DNA from: Larix kaempferi
Lineage: Eukaryota > Streptophyta > Pinopsida > Pinales > Pinaceae
NCBI GenBank assembly: GCA_027924585.1
Contig: BSBM01001719.1
Span: 11,737,001-11,801,000 of the forward strand
Direction of reading: 5' to 3'
Length of the DNA: 64,000 nucleotides
Below the pieces are notes generated by a model. It was not told the DNA's origin and searched no databases. It saw only the letters and a program-made list of their open reading frames with translations. Made by a program: the position numbers and the translations under genes. Shown here one piece after another: positions 11,433 through 22,989 of the stretch. Numbering within the stretch: position 1 is the stretch's first letter; each line of letters starts with the position of its first letter.

Positions 11433-12240
11433 TTGCTTATGATGTCATCTAATGATGTCAATCTTCAAACCCGTCGAAATCAATACAGATCTACCACTAA
11501 GGCCACATCTACCGACCAATCGTCGAGTACTCTCCCAACCGATCAACCACTTCTCATACATACTATGCCCATGGACGGGGGCCCCAAAGCACCTCGTTTC
11601 CCTTTGAGACGAATTAACAATAACCCGAATGCTCATGCAACCTCCAACTATAACATTGTAGAGGATTTAGCTCAGTCCCCCGCTTCTATGTCCGCTCTTG
11701 AAATCTTAAAAAACTGTCCTGCACAGAGAAAATTGTTGTTATCTGCCACTGGCACCATAGATCCTAACGAATCTAACATGATGGCTTTCGACTTAGAACA
11801 AGATGAACCTCGCATGCCTGCATCTCTAGCTTTTCAAGTTTCAGTCTCCATTCGCAACCTCGTTGTCCATTGATGCATAATCGATGAAGGGGCCTCTACC
11901 TGCATCATGTCGACTTTCGTATGGCAGAAACTTGGATCCCCAACACTACAACCGTCCACTACCGCATTACGAGCATACGATGGCCGTGCAGCTCAACCTC
12001 AAGGTTTGCTAGTGAACGTACCCATACAAATTGGGGGAAAATTGGTTCTCATAGATATAGAGGTCATTAATGCCCAACTTGATTACAATCTCCTTCTAGG
12101 ATGAAGCTACATGTATAAGATGAAAGCTATCGCTTCTTCAGTTTTCCACATCATGATGTTCCCCCATGAAGGACACGTAGTCAAAATAGACCAGATTACA
12201 TACTATGATCCCAATGCCCCCTCAACGACAGAAAATGTTC
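11433..12240 (+). pseudogene. Aspartic protease region of element B
   Basis: After a linker, the frame reads SALEILKNCPAQRKLL and then the active-site segment CIIDEGASTCIMS (Asp with the unusual DEG in place of DSG/DTG) near 11876-11915. It continues through IGGKLVLIDIEVINAQLDYNLLLG to the region before KIDQITYYDPN. The DEGASTC form is familiar from plant Ogre-like elements. A stop sits just before the active site (11872) and another after LLLG (12102). Both A and D lack this whole segment, while keeping the sequence on each side. Confidence 0.83.
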
Positions 12241-13560
12241 TTCCCATGATCGAACCACCCATTCTTAGTGCACCAACATCCTTCGTCTCATCAGTCAGAC
12301 CTGGGATATATTCGGATACTCCCATGACGACCTCATTCTCATCAATCCCACCTCCTCTTCAGGCGACTGCAGTATCCGATTTGTGCACCCTATCGCACAA
12401 CGAACAACAACATCCTCAACAACCTCAACCACCACCACAAGCACCCATCGTGCCTGGTCATATCGGAACAACACCGATTCACACAATCCCGTTCTTGTTT
12501 CCATTTTCAAGAGTTGTTAGCACACTAGTAATGGCTACACTTAACCTTCCAGGTTTAACGTTAGGAATACCGGTATGGTACTTACCTACCCCAACTCCCC
12601 CACCGACTCCAACCGTTGTTCTACAACTGGTACAACCTATGAATATGTCAAACCATCCACCACCTGGCATACCCAACCCTCAAAATCGCCCACCACCTGG
12701 TGGTTCCAACCACCAAAACAGATCGATCCCAACAGGAGGCACTACATCAACATCTGCTTATGTCCCCCCTCAATACTGCCCCACCTGGGGCAGAGGTCCA
12801 CAAATCTACAACACTACGCCCACAACTCACACACCCCCAGTGACTCCCAAAGTAGCTAAGTATCCCCCAACCCGTGTGCTCCCCAAGTGCTCCTTGTGTG
12901 ACGATATTCGCCACACTACTCACCTATGTCCACAACTACCAACACTTCAAGAACACATGAATATGTTGGACGACGACACCAACATTCCAGTAGTCAAACT
13001 GGAACTTCACCCTCAAACTCATGATAAATCATTGCGCACAAACCATCCTTGTGCAATATGCGAAATCTACGGCCATTATTCACATCACTACCCCAATCTC
13101 CCAGATTACAGAGCAGCATTATATGAGTTGAATAATGTAGACCTAGAGATCTCCCCACCACTTATTGAGGAAATATTCCCCCCAGAATATTCCCATTCAG
13201 AAGAAATCAATACCGTTTATATGATTTCAACTACCTATAAACCCAAGCCAGTTAATTTATGGTCCCACTACTTTCGTACCGATGAAGAAATCCTACAAAC
13301 ACTCACTGCACCGGACTACCCTTGGGATGATATGCACCATCGATCATACTTCCTCCCTGAAGCATCTACGTCCACCACGGCAAACCATCTATTTGTTGAA
13401 TCTAAGGACTTCTTACCAACCAGGGTCGATTGGTTTAAGGACCCAATCCCAGCCCCAGAAGCCTTCGAGGAAGGTAACATGGCTAACATTTCGCCCATTA
13501 TAAAAATCGACATCTCCACCACCCCTGAAAAACCTGAGCTTATCTCTTTCGGTGCATCTT
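12241..13560 (+). pseudogene. Pro-rich linker and zinc knuckles of element B
   Basis: This is part of the long open frame 12111-13754. It is Pro/Gln/His-rich, with two zinc-knuckle-like motifs near 12892-13090: CSLCDDIRHTTHLC is intact, and CAICEIYGHYSHHY lacks the last Cys. The order gag, protease, knuckle-bearing linker, RT is unusual compared with textbook Ty3/gypsy, where knuckles stay within gag. A and D retain this linker although they have lost both enzymes around it, which suggests it works with gag. Confidence 0.75.
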
Positions 13561-13827
13561 GCACTGAGAAAGAAACCCAAGCTTATAAGAAACTCTTCCA
13601 AGAGTTTCAAGATGTCTTTTCCTGGTCTTATACCGAGATGCCTAGTCTTAATTCTACCAATGTAGAACATCACATAGACACTTGGCCCAACATATCACCG
13701 ATCCGCCAGAAACAACATCCCATTCGCCCATCCAAGCTTCCAGCCATCAAATAAAAAATTGAGAAGCTTCGAGCAGCAGGTTTCATATACCTGATTGCAT
13801 ACACCACCTGGGTTTCAAATCCAGTAT
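13561..13827 (+). pseudogene. Reverse transcriptase N-terminus of element B
   Basis: The frame includes LFQEFQDVFSWSYTEMPSLN and VEHHIDTWPN, the usual entry to plant Tat-type RT, then AAGFIYLIAYTTWVSNPV. It has one stop at 13752. Element C is inserted directly after this and the domain resumes at 25946. Confidence 0.88.
13823..13827. repeat. Target site duplication of C, left copy (AGTAT)
   Basis: It faces AGTAC at 25946-25950. The RT frame of B is continuous across the pair once one copy is removed, so the boundary is firm despite the one mismatch. Confidence 0.8.
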
Positions 13828-14695
13828 TGTTGATGCCTCAGGGGTGCAGGGTAAGTGCAAAGTGTTGGAATGGGTTCCAAGGCACACAACAGGGGATGAA
13901 AACCTAGACAAAGGATTCAGTTAATGCTACACAAGAGTTACCCTATCCTCAAGCTGTTTGGTTTGGTAATCACCCACGGATATTTGGCCTCCGCTAGCAC
14001 TCTAAGAGTAAAATATTTGATCTTTCAAAGATCAGTTTTCCTATTAAGGAAAACGAAGTGTGATAGTTGATTAACAAACCTAACCTAACCTACCTAGGGA
14101 GAGAATCTATCCTAAGTCAGATCTAACCTAAAGAGGAAAAGTTGATCATGAGCAGATCAGAACTGAAGTATGATAAAAAAGTGATCAAGTACCTTAAACA
14201 AAAATGTCTTCTGGTTCTTCACTTGTTAATTAAAGTTTTATCAATTAAGAAATTAAGTGACAATCCTTCAAAGTGTTTAAGCTCATTCAAATAATTGATC
14301 TGTAATCATGGTGTTAATTGAAAAATTAACAATTGATTATGCATATTTAATTGCATTGAATCATTTGCAGAAGTATAAAAGTAATGACTGTTCAATCAAA
14401 GAAATTTAACATAACAATCAATAGCTTGGACCTAACATACAGAAAAATCAATATGAAGGCTTTGTGCAGAAATAAATAACCTGCAAAAGATTAAATACAT
14501 TTAAATCGATGACAATCTGAAACATTTCACTCAGCGATTCTCAAATAAATTTGAACACAAAAAGGTGGACAAAAGATAACTTTACTGCATATAAAAGTCT
14601 TGTACCAAAATTACAATGGCTCGAATAGATAGAGCATCTTCAGCCCATACTCCTGTTGAATCAAAATTCCAAAATTCCCAATCCTTTCCTAAGGG
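13828..14695. repeat. Left arm of element C (non-coding)
   Basis: AT-rich and LTR-like, with no open frame. It is cut by element F at 14700 and resumes at 20925. Confidence 0.55.
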
Positions 14696-14700
14696 AAACA
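14696..14700. repeat. Target site duplication of F, left copy (AAACA)
   Basis: AAACA is repeated exactly at 20925-20929. Confidence 0.95.
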
Positions 14701-15475
14701 TGTTCGGATATCCACATCATCTATTTCAGGATACATATCTATTTCAGGATCATCTATTTCAGGATACATATCTACTTCAGGATCTTGCATGATCTATTTC
14801 AAGATATGCAGCTGCATGCACTTGCATGCATCCCAGTCACCAGTTTGATGCCTCCAGCACCTTATCCACCTTCTTCTAGCACACGGGAGCCACTTACCAC
14901 AGAGTTTTAGCCCTCCTAAGCTGAAAGGCGCCCTCTTCTCACCTACTGCCAGAGAAGGGCGCACTTGTTCACCTACCACTGCAGATTCACTCCAGTTACA
15001 TTCAGTTAGCTCCGATTCTCCCTGATTTGAGGCTAGTTTCACTCCTGACTGACTGTTTCACCTCCGATTGACCTCCAGTTCGATTAGGTGACTTGTTCTG
15101 ACTCCAGTTAGCCTCCCATGCACCCCCACTGAGCCTCCAGATCCTATATCAGTGCTACACACTTCAGTTACATTTATTACACTCAGTTAGACTCAGTTTG
15201 ACACCTGGATGACTGGTTGTTGTGATTGATGAGCACCACCGATGATTTATGAGGACTCCTAGACAGAGTCAAGCTACTCCATTCTATGATTCGAATGACC
15301 TCCTTAGGCAATTCGAATTGCTCAGTCATTGTGACAGTTTGTATTGTAATTCATTCACCCTTTCTGGGACAGAGAGCACTGCTGCATGTTTTGCACAGTT
15401 TTGCACCATATTTTCTATGTTCATCTGTTGTGATTGATTTACTTGTTCATTAGATCTGCTGTGACTAATTTTACA
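14701..15475 (+). repeat. 5' LTR of element F
   Basis: It begins TGTTCGGATATCC and ends ACTAATTTTACA. The first 110 bp contain four to five copies of a CATCTATTTCAGGATACATAT-like unit, then a GCAGCTGCATGCACTTGCATGCA block. Such U3 repeats are often enhancer-like. Confidence 0.97.
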
Positions 15476-15487
15476 TGGTATCAGAGC
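15476..15487 (+). other. Primer binding site of element F
   Basis: TGGTATCAGAGC follows the LTR with no spacer. It matches the initiator methionine tRNA 3' end used by most plant copia elements. Confidence 0.95.
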
Positions 15488-15896
15488 CATTGCAGGGACA
15501 AGATCTCTTTTCTACATGTGTTTATACAAGAAGATTTGACTGAATTGCTAAAAATTGCAAAAAGTTTGGCATGAGATATCTCAAGGGCATTCGCTCCTGT
15601 GCATGCAAAGCTTGAAAAATATTCCAATACCACTCCAGAAGCTTGAGTTAGCACATAATTCCTGGATCTGATACATTGGACCCATTCAACATTGCTTGAA
15701 ATCCAATCCCAGGTGTGATGCAACTCTCAAAGGGTGGATTGTTCGACCTTATTGTGGTTGTTTTGATGTGATTTGCAGGTTTATTGTCTCCTTCAAGTGC
15801 ACTCGCTATTTTCTGCATGCAAGGTTTCCTCCTTCAATTGCATTCGCTATAGTCTGCATGCAAGCTTCCTCTTCATCAGTTGACTCAATCCTTGCA

Positions 15897-18800
15897 ATGG
15901 AATACTCTTCTTCAAAGCCTATCCTCACCCCATTCAATTATTTTGATTGGAAAGATGATATGGAGATCATATTACGTTCAAAAGGTTACTACCGAGTCAC
16001 TCTTGGTCTTGAATTGGAGCCAAACAATGTAGCAGAAAGAACCAAACACTACAACAAGCTTGATGAAGCTTACGGTCTTCTTTGTCTCTCCATCTCCAAG
16101 GATCTTCACTTCCATCTCAGCGGATTGAAGACTCCAAAAGCCATATGGGAGCAACTTGAAACACTATTCGGCAAGCAGGATGAGCTTAGGGCTTTTCAAT
16201 TAGAGAATGAATTGATTAGCCTTAATCCTGAGAATTTCGAGACCATCAATGAATTCTTCACAAAATTCAAGAACTTGAACTTGCAATTGAAGAACAGTGG
16301 TGTTATCAAAGAGGATAAACAGTTGATCCTCTCCATTCTAAGCAAGCTTGGGAAAGATTATTCGGTATTTGTCTCCACTTTCAATTCCGGTCGGCTAACT
16401 ACCCCGAATTGGAAGATGCCTACCTTGAATGCCTTCATTGAGTCCGTTACGAAAGAGCATGACAAGTTGATTCAAATGGGGTCCATAAGCTCCAAAGATT
16501 CAGCCCTATTTGTTCAAGGACCCAAGATCTCGAATGGTAAAGGAAAGCTAAAGAAGGAGAAGCCCAAATTCGAGCCTCACAAGCAAAAAGACAAAGGCAA
16601 GCAAACGGATGCACCATCCAGTTCGAAATCCAAGCAAAAGGGAAAAGAAGGTAACCAAAAATCTAAATGTACTTATTGTAACCGTGGCTTTCATCCCGAA
16701 AGTTCATGTATGAAGAAGACTATAGATCAAATGGCCCTCCTTTTGGAAAAGAACAACATAACCCTTCCTGACGGTGCAAGGAAGAAGGATCGGAATGACG
16801 ATCATGAAAGAGGACAAGCACTCATGGCAACGGTTTCGAAGCCCACTCTCTTGATAGATTCGGGTGCATCAAATCATATGGCTGCAAATATTGATTCTTT
16901 TTCCTCATTCGATCCAAACAGCTCCATCCCCATCCATTTGGGAGATGACTCAAAAATTTCTTCAAAGGGAAAAGGTACGATTCATGTAGATCATGGATGC
17001 TTTCAGAATGTTCTCTATGTGCCTTCCTTAGCTTCGAATCTCCTTTCTGTGTATCAAATGACACACACTGGTGATCCAAAGAAAGTCACATTCAGCCCTA
17101 ATACAGTTGAAATTTCTGATATCAAAAGTGGAAGACTAGTTGCGGTTGGAAAGGCAAACCACACTGCAAAATGTTATGAGTTTTCGCGCTTTATTCCGCT
17201 TGCAAAGCCCACTGCTCTTCGCACACATGGTAATGAGGTTAGTAGGCTTTAGCATGAAAGATTTGGACATCTAAATTATAAGTATTTGCTGCTGCTATCA
17301 AATAAATCCATGGTAGATGGGCTTCCACAACTCCGTTCCTCAAAGGGAATATGCACCGGTTGCATTATTGGGAAGCACCCCGAGCACAGATTCGACCGTG
17401 GCAAGGCTAGTAGAGCCTCTACTATTTTGGGATTGATCCATTCTGATATCAGTGGTCCGCTGCCCCATATGTCATTAAATGGTTCAAGGTATGTTTTGAC
17501 ATTTATTGACGATTTTTCCCGCTTTACATGGGTATTCTTTCTCAAAAACAAGTCAGAAGTGCTTGGAAAATTCAAGGATTTTAAGGCTTCTGTTGAGACC
17601 ACCACTGAGAGCAAGATAAAAGCTCTTAGATCTGATAATGGTGGGGAATATATCAAGTCCGAGTTGCTGCAACTTTGTGCCCAAAGCGGAATCAAGATCC
17701 AACATACAGTTCCCTACACACCCCAGCAGAACGGTGTAGCGGAAAGGAAAAACCGGTCACTGAAAGAGATGGCTACATGCATGATTGAATCGAAAGGTTT
17801 GGCTGCAAATATTTGGGCTGAAGCAATCAATGTTGCTGCATATATACAGAACCGTGTTCCACATTCATCCGTGAAAGGTATGACTCCTTTCGAAGCATTC
17901 TTTGGTCACAAACCGGATGTGTCAAATTTGAGAGTTTTTGGCTCTACTGCATGGGCTAGAATTCCTTCTGAGAAAAGACGAGCTTTGGATCCACAAAGTA
18001 TCGAGTGCATATTGATAGGATATGGGGAAGAATCAAAAGCATATAAACTCATGGATATCATATCTAAAAAGATATTCATAGAGCGCAGTGTGCAGTTTGA
18101 AGAACCGCTTCAAGAATTGCAACTAGTTGAGGAGAAAACTACCGATTCACCGCCTTCACCAGAAGAAGATTCGAGCAGCGATAATGAAGGTATGAGTTCT
18201 GATATTTCTGATATTGTAGCAGCATATGATGATCATGACATATCAGGTTCGGAATCCGACCATTCAGATCCCCCTCAGTTACCAAAGTGGGCCCAAAACA
18301 CTCTACAATCTGCTGGTTCTAGTCTTGGAAATCCTGCTGATCCGAGACGAACAAGAGGAGACTTTCAAAGGGCAGGTATGGCTCTTTCTATTGCTGATCC
18401 ATTTCTTCCTGAGATTTTTTATTTGATGGCTGGTTCAGATCCCCAATCATACTATTCATCCCATCGAGATCCGAGATGGAAAAGTGCCATGGATGAAGAG
18501 TACAGTTCTCTTCAAAAGAACAATACATGGGAGCTAGTTTCTCTTCCACCTGGAAGAAAATTAGTGAAGTGTAAATGGGTCTACCGTACTAAAGTTGCTG
18601 CTGATGGCACTATCAGAAAATATAAAGCAAGGTTGGTGGCAAAAGGTTTTTCCCAAGTCCAAGGAGTGGACTACACAGAGACTTTTGCACCGGTTGCAAA
18701 GATGGATTCCATCCGCCTTGTTTTAGCTATTGCCGCATCCAAGCACTGGGAAGTGCACCATATGGATGTGAAGAGTGCATTTTTACATGGAGACCTTGCT

Positions 18801-19973
18801 GAAGAGGTCTATATGCAGCAGCCAAAGGGTTATACATCAGATCCATCATTGGTTTGTAGATTGAAGAAATCTTTGTACGGGTTAAAACAGGCCCCAAGAG
18901 CTTGGTACGCAAAGATGGACTCCTTCCTTCTTTCTCAGAATTTCCAAAGATGCAAATATGATCCGAATGTCTATCTTCAGTGAGTTAAAGGTAATTTGTT
19001 GGTTATTGTACTTTATGTTGATGATCTGCTTATTACTGGTAGCACACTTACTTCAATAAACAAGCTAAAATCTGCCTTAAATCTAGCTTTTGACATGAGC
19101 GATTTGGGCTTGCTGAGTCACTTTTTGGGCTTGGAGATAGCTCAAAATTTTGATGGGATCACTATATCTCAGCAAAAATATGCTTCCGACCTGTTATTGA
19201 AGTTTAATATGGCTGAATGTAAGGCAGCCCCGTTCCCATTCCTCTCAGGAATCAGTCTTGAGGAGGGAGATTCCACACCGCTTGCAGATTGCAGTATGTA
19301 TCGACAGTTGATTGGTTCACTACTTTATTTGACACATTCACGGCCTGATATCTCATATGCCGTGAGTGCCGTGTCAAGATATATGCAGCAGCCACATGAG
19401 CTTCATTGGCGAGCAGCCAAGCGGATCTTGCAGTATGTGCAAGGTACGAGACAGTTTGGCATACATTATGCTGCAGATTCTGAGCTAGATTTCATTGGTT
19501 TTACTGATTCAGATTGGGCAGGTGATAGCATTGATCGGAAGTCCACTTCCGGTTATGTTTTCATGATTGGTCATGGTGCTATTTGCTGGTCCAGCAAAAA
19601 GCAAGCAGCCATTGCACTTTCTTCAGCAGAGGCAGAGTATCGAGGGGCAGTCAATGCCTGCATTCAGGCAGTTTGGTTGCAGGGTATTCTTTCCGAGTTT
19701 GGTTTTGGTGGCACTACTTCGACTGTCCTATTTTGTGACAATTAAAGTGCTATCAAGATCTCCACAGATCCAGTTCAGCGGCAGAGGACCAAACACATTG
19801 AGATTCATATGCATTACATTCGACAGTTGGTGCATGACCGCACCATCATTCTGCAATATTTCCCTACTGATGAGCAAATTGCAAACATCTTCACCAAGAG
19901 CTTCACTGAGAAGAAGTTCTCTTACCTCCGTTCACTGTTGGGGGTGAGTTCCATCATGGTGGAGACAGATTGA
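15897..19973 (+). pseudogene. Copia gag-pol polyprotein of element F
   Basis: The likely start is the ATG at 15897 (MEYSSSKPILTPFNYFDW), the usual beginning of copia gag; the frame is open further upstream without gag similarity. In order: gag, a zinc knuckle (CTYCNRGFHPESSC) near 16670, protease (LLIDSGASNHMA) near 16850, the integrase zinc motif (HERFGH...CTGCIIGKH), and an integrase core with all three acidic residues (HSDISGP, RSDNGGEY, NGVAERKN). RT (from NNTWELVSLPPG to LYVDDLLITGS near 19015) and RNase H (TDSDWAGDS, SSAEAEYRG) follow. Stops lie at 17250 (normally Trp), 18981 and 19743 (normally Gln), all explicable by C to T or G to A. Otherwise the whole cycle is encoded. Confidence 0.95.
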
Positions 19974-20136
19974 TTCATTATTATGCTTTAGCTTGAGGGG
20001 GGGCTTTCTTCCCACTGGGTTTTCCCTCTTTCCTCACTTAGTTTATTTTCAGCATTTTTTGGATTATTGTATTGGGGTGACCTTTGGTCTTAGTTACCAG
20101 GGCCCCACATTATTTTAGTTGGCACATCATAGTCTA

Positions 20137-20149
20137 GCTTGAGGGGGGG
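20137..20149 (+). other. Polypurine tract of element F
   Basis: A GCTTGAGGGGGGG run directly precedes the 3' LTR. A similar tract GCTTGAGGGGGGG near 19991 may be an upstream copy. Confidence 0.9.
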
Positions 20150-20924
20150 TGTTCGGATATCCACATCATCTATTTCAGGATACATATCTATTTCAGGATC
20201 ATCTATTTCAGGATACATATCTACTTCAGGATCTTGCATGATCTATTTCAGGATATGCAGCTGCATGCACTTGCATGCATCCCAGTCACCAGTTTGATGC
20301 CTCCAGCACCTTATCCACCTTCTTCTAGCACCCAGGAGCCACTTACCACAGAGTTTTATCCCTCCTAAGCTGAAAGGCGCCCTCTTCTCACCTACTGCCA
20401 GAGAAGGGCGCACTTGTTCACCTACCACTGCAGATTCACTCCAGTTACATTCAGTTAGCTCCGATTCTCCCTGATTTGAGGCTAGTTTCACTCCTGACTG
20501 ACTGTTTCACCTCCGATTGACCTCCAGTTCGATTAGGTGACTTGTTTTGACTCCAGTTAGCCTCCCATGCACCCCCACTGAGCCTCCAGATCCTATATCA
20601 GTGCTACACACTTCAGTTACATTTATTACACTCAGTTAGACTCAATTTGACACCTGGATGACTGGTTGTTGTGATTGATGAGCACCACCGATGATTTATG
20701 AGGACTCCTAGACAGATTCAAGCTACTCCATTCTGTGATTCAAATGACCTCCTTAGGCAATTCGAATTGCTCAGTCATTGTGATAGTTTGTATTGTAATT
20801 CATTCACCCTTTCTGGGACAGAGAGCACTGCTGCATGTTTTGCACAGTTTTGCACCATATTTTCTATGTTCATCTGTTGTGATTGATTTACTTGTTCATT
20901 AGATCTGCTGTGACTAATTTTACA
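20150..20924 (+). repeat. 3' LTR of element F
   Basis: 775 bp, the same length and ends as the 5' LTR. Differences include CACACGG/CACCCAGG, TTAGCCC/TTATCCC and TTCGAAT/TTCAAAT. Confidence 0.97.
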
Positions 20925-20929
20925 AAACA
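20925..20929. repeat. Target site duplication of F, right copy (AAACA)
   Basis: Exact copy of 14696-14700; element C resumes after it. Confidence 0.95.
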
Positions 20930-22225
20930 TTCCTCCTTAAATGGTAAATTTTACCCAAAATCTCAAAAGGAGAAATTATACAAAATAGAAATTACAAAAA
21001 TCGGCTCCAACCGTCGATCCAATAAAACTTGCTACTTTCCATCCTAAAGGATTTTCGGCCACCTTGTTACCAAAAAGATATTACAAAGACTCACTCTTTA
21101 ATCAAATAGGGTCTCGTGGCACCATAAAAATTCAATAACATATTGCTCATTATCTTCGGCAAGTGGCATGGTTTGTGAAACATCTGCTGTAGGAAATTCA
21201 GGATTAGGTAATTCATGGTCAAAAAAAAAGAAATCCATTAAAGGATTTACTTTAGAAACAGTAGTCGGTACGTCAGGTTCTCCATTGATTATAAATTCTT
21301 GTATGAGATCGTCATCATGGTCAGCTGCTTCTCCCAGAACTTCCTTGCTCTGCTCCATAGAATTTTGCACATAGGAAGATAATTCTTCAAAGTCCTCTTC
21401 ACTACTGCTGCTACTAAGATCGGGAATACCTGCATCAAATGGTGGTGACAATGATTCTTGATACAACAAGGGGTAAAGTTCCTCATTATCAACATGAATA
21501 TTAGAAGGTTCACATCCTACATGGAAATTACTCATCCTTGATAAATCTTTAGATAACAGGATGCCCAAAACGCTGTGCAGAAAGTTTCCTATTACAGAAA
21601 GCAATGAACAATGTAGAATTTTCACGTTAATTGCTACTTTAAGACCAACAACCAAGGTGATGTCGATTGAGCGAGGCAATTTGCAATGATTAAACTTACG
21701 CAACGAACCCATTATAATTACTTCAATTGTCATGAAAAAGATGAGATTTTGAGTTTAAGCTTGTGCGAAGTACAGGCTCAATCACTGCTTGCATGATTTT
21801 GCATTTCCTTTACGATCACATCGTCATAGGCAACTTCCCATCAATAATTATAACTGGTAATTAATAATGGAATTGGAGGCTGCGGTGATAGAATTGACTT
21901 GCAAAAATACTCGATTAGGAGTTCCAGTACATGGGTGATTAGTTCTTCACACGTAAAAAATCGGATCAATCTGACCCAACTTCGATGAGAGGGATAGAAG
22001 CTTTGAAATTGGATTTTAAGTGAAAAGACATGATCATTAAGAAGCGGGAGAAAAACGACAAATTGTCAAAACTTGAGACTAGACACAGCGAACTCAAGGC
22101 AGAGCAATGGTGTCCATCCAACATGAAGCAATTAATAATCTTGTAGTAGTATCCACTGTTACAAATTATACAGAAAACTGATAATTAGGGAGAACCAGCT
22201 TTCAATAGACAAAATAGCGCATCCT
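20930..22225. other. Element C arm right of F
   Basis: Mostly AT-rich. The only notable content is the minus-strand ORF at 21098-21733. It ends where the 770-bp repeat begins. Confidence 0.5.
21098..21733 (-). CDS. 211-codon acidic ORF in element C, unknown
   Basis: This is an uninterrupted minus-strand frame. The first 75 residues are neutral to basic and hydrophobic. From about residue 95 the protein is strongly acidic with a Ser run (DLSSSSSEEDFEELSSYV), further DDD and E clusters, and FFFFDHELPNP. No domain is recognised. The acidic half looks like an activation-domain or disordered tail, which is only a compositional impression. It could be part of a gag-pro polyprotein if the arm is internal sequence, or a captured fragment. 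Staying open in an element otherwise full of stops is its main interest. Confidence 0.4.
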   Translation of the reverse strand: MTIEVIIMGSLRKFNHCKLPRSIDITLVVGLKVAINVKILHCSLLSVIGNFLHSVLGILLSKDLSRMSNFHVGCEPSNIHVDNEELYPLLYQESLSPPFDAGIPDLSSSSSEEDFEELSSYVQNSMEQSKEVLGEAADHDDDLIQEFIINGEPDVPTTVSKVNPLMDFFFFDHELPNPEFPTADVSQTMPLAEDNEQYVIEFLWCHETLFD

Positions 22226-22989
22226 GACTTAACTGATTACCCAAAATCAATGTGGCTGCAAAATCACAACAATGGATGGCTAATATTAGCTAGAGCGGGA
22301 TGCAGAATCGAATTCAAATATGTTCATGAAGTTTTTATTCAAAGATTCCGCAAGCCGAGATCCAAAAGTGCGGGTTTGTGGGTAGCAAAAATGAAAATAA
22401 AAAAAAAAGATTCCCGAAAACCGAAAATCGACTATGCGGGTAACGGGTCTCGAGAGCGTCACACTGTCAAGCAGGATAACTATCCCGAAAGCCACATTCT
22501 AAAATTTATGAATTGCGGGTTTCGGGAGCATACAAGAAATGAATGAAAAATGACCATCCCGAAAGCCGAATGCTGCCATTGCAGAGTTCAGGTTTCGGGG
22601 TAATTATTCCTTGATCTTATTACCGATCAATTCCGCAGCCCGCAAATGTCGAGTTGCGGATTGCGGGATCACCAAATACCAAAATTTCAAACAACAGTCC
22701 TGCAAATGTCGGGTTGCAAGTTTTGGAGACTCCAAATGCTGATTTTTGGAATGACGATAACAATCAACAAAATAACCAAAAATTTAGCTTTCCTTTCCTT
22801 TTAGACCGAAACGTCTTGGAAAAATGAACAACAGTTGCAAACAAGCAAACCAAAGGCATGGGTGAAGAACTTTAGAGGTAAAAATCAAAATTCTAATACT
22901 CACAAAATGACTCACCCAAACACCTTAGTGTTTATTAAGATCGAGGCTCGCGTGCATAAATAAGCATGGGATCTGTTGTGGCCACAACA
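22226..22989. repeat. 770-bp repeat of element C, inner copy
   Basis: It starts CTGACTTAACTGATTACCC and ends GTTGTGGCCACAACA, whose last part is a perfect palindrome TGTTGTGGCCACAACA. The middle has many short complementary boxes of the type GCGGGTTTCGGG and CCCGAAAGCC. It differs from the outer copy by roughly 9% over the first 330 bp I compared. Confidence 0.75.

Larger units (their letters stand above)
14701..20924 (+). mobile_element. Element F: nearly complete Ty1/copia retrotransposon
   Basis: It has two 775-bp LTRs, an initiator tRNA-Met type primer site, one gag-pol frame, a polypurine tract and a perfect 5-bp duplication: all parts in the right order over 6224 bp. The LTRs differ at about 10 positions by eye (1.3%), so it is the youngest insertion in the nest. 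Only three nonsense codons interrupt the polyprotein, and I saw no frameshift. Confidence 0.97.

Noticed and set aside
22250-22546. 98-codon plus-strand ORF in the C repeat
   Set aside because: It is read through CCCGAAAGCC/GCGGGTTTCGGG boxes and is not kept in the second copy.
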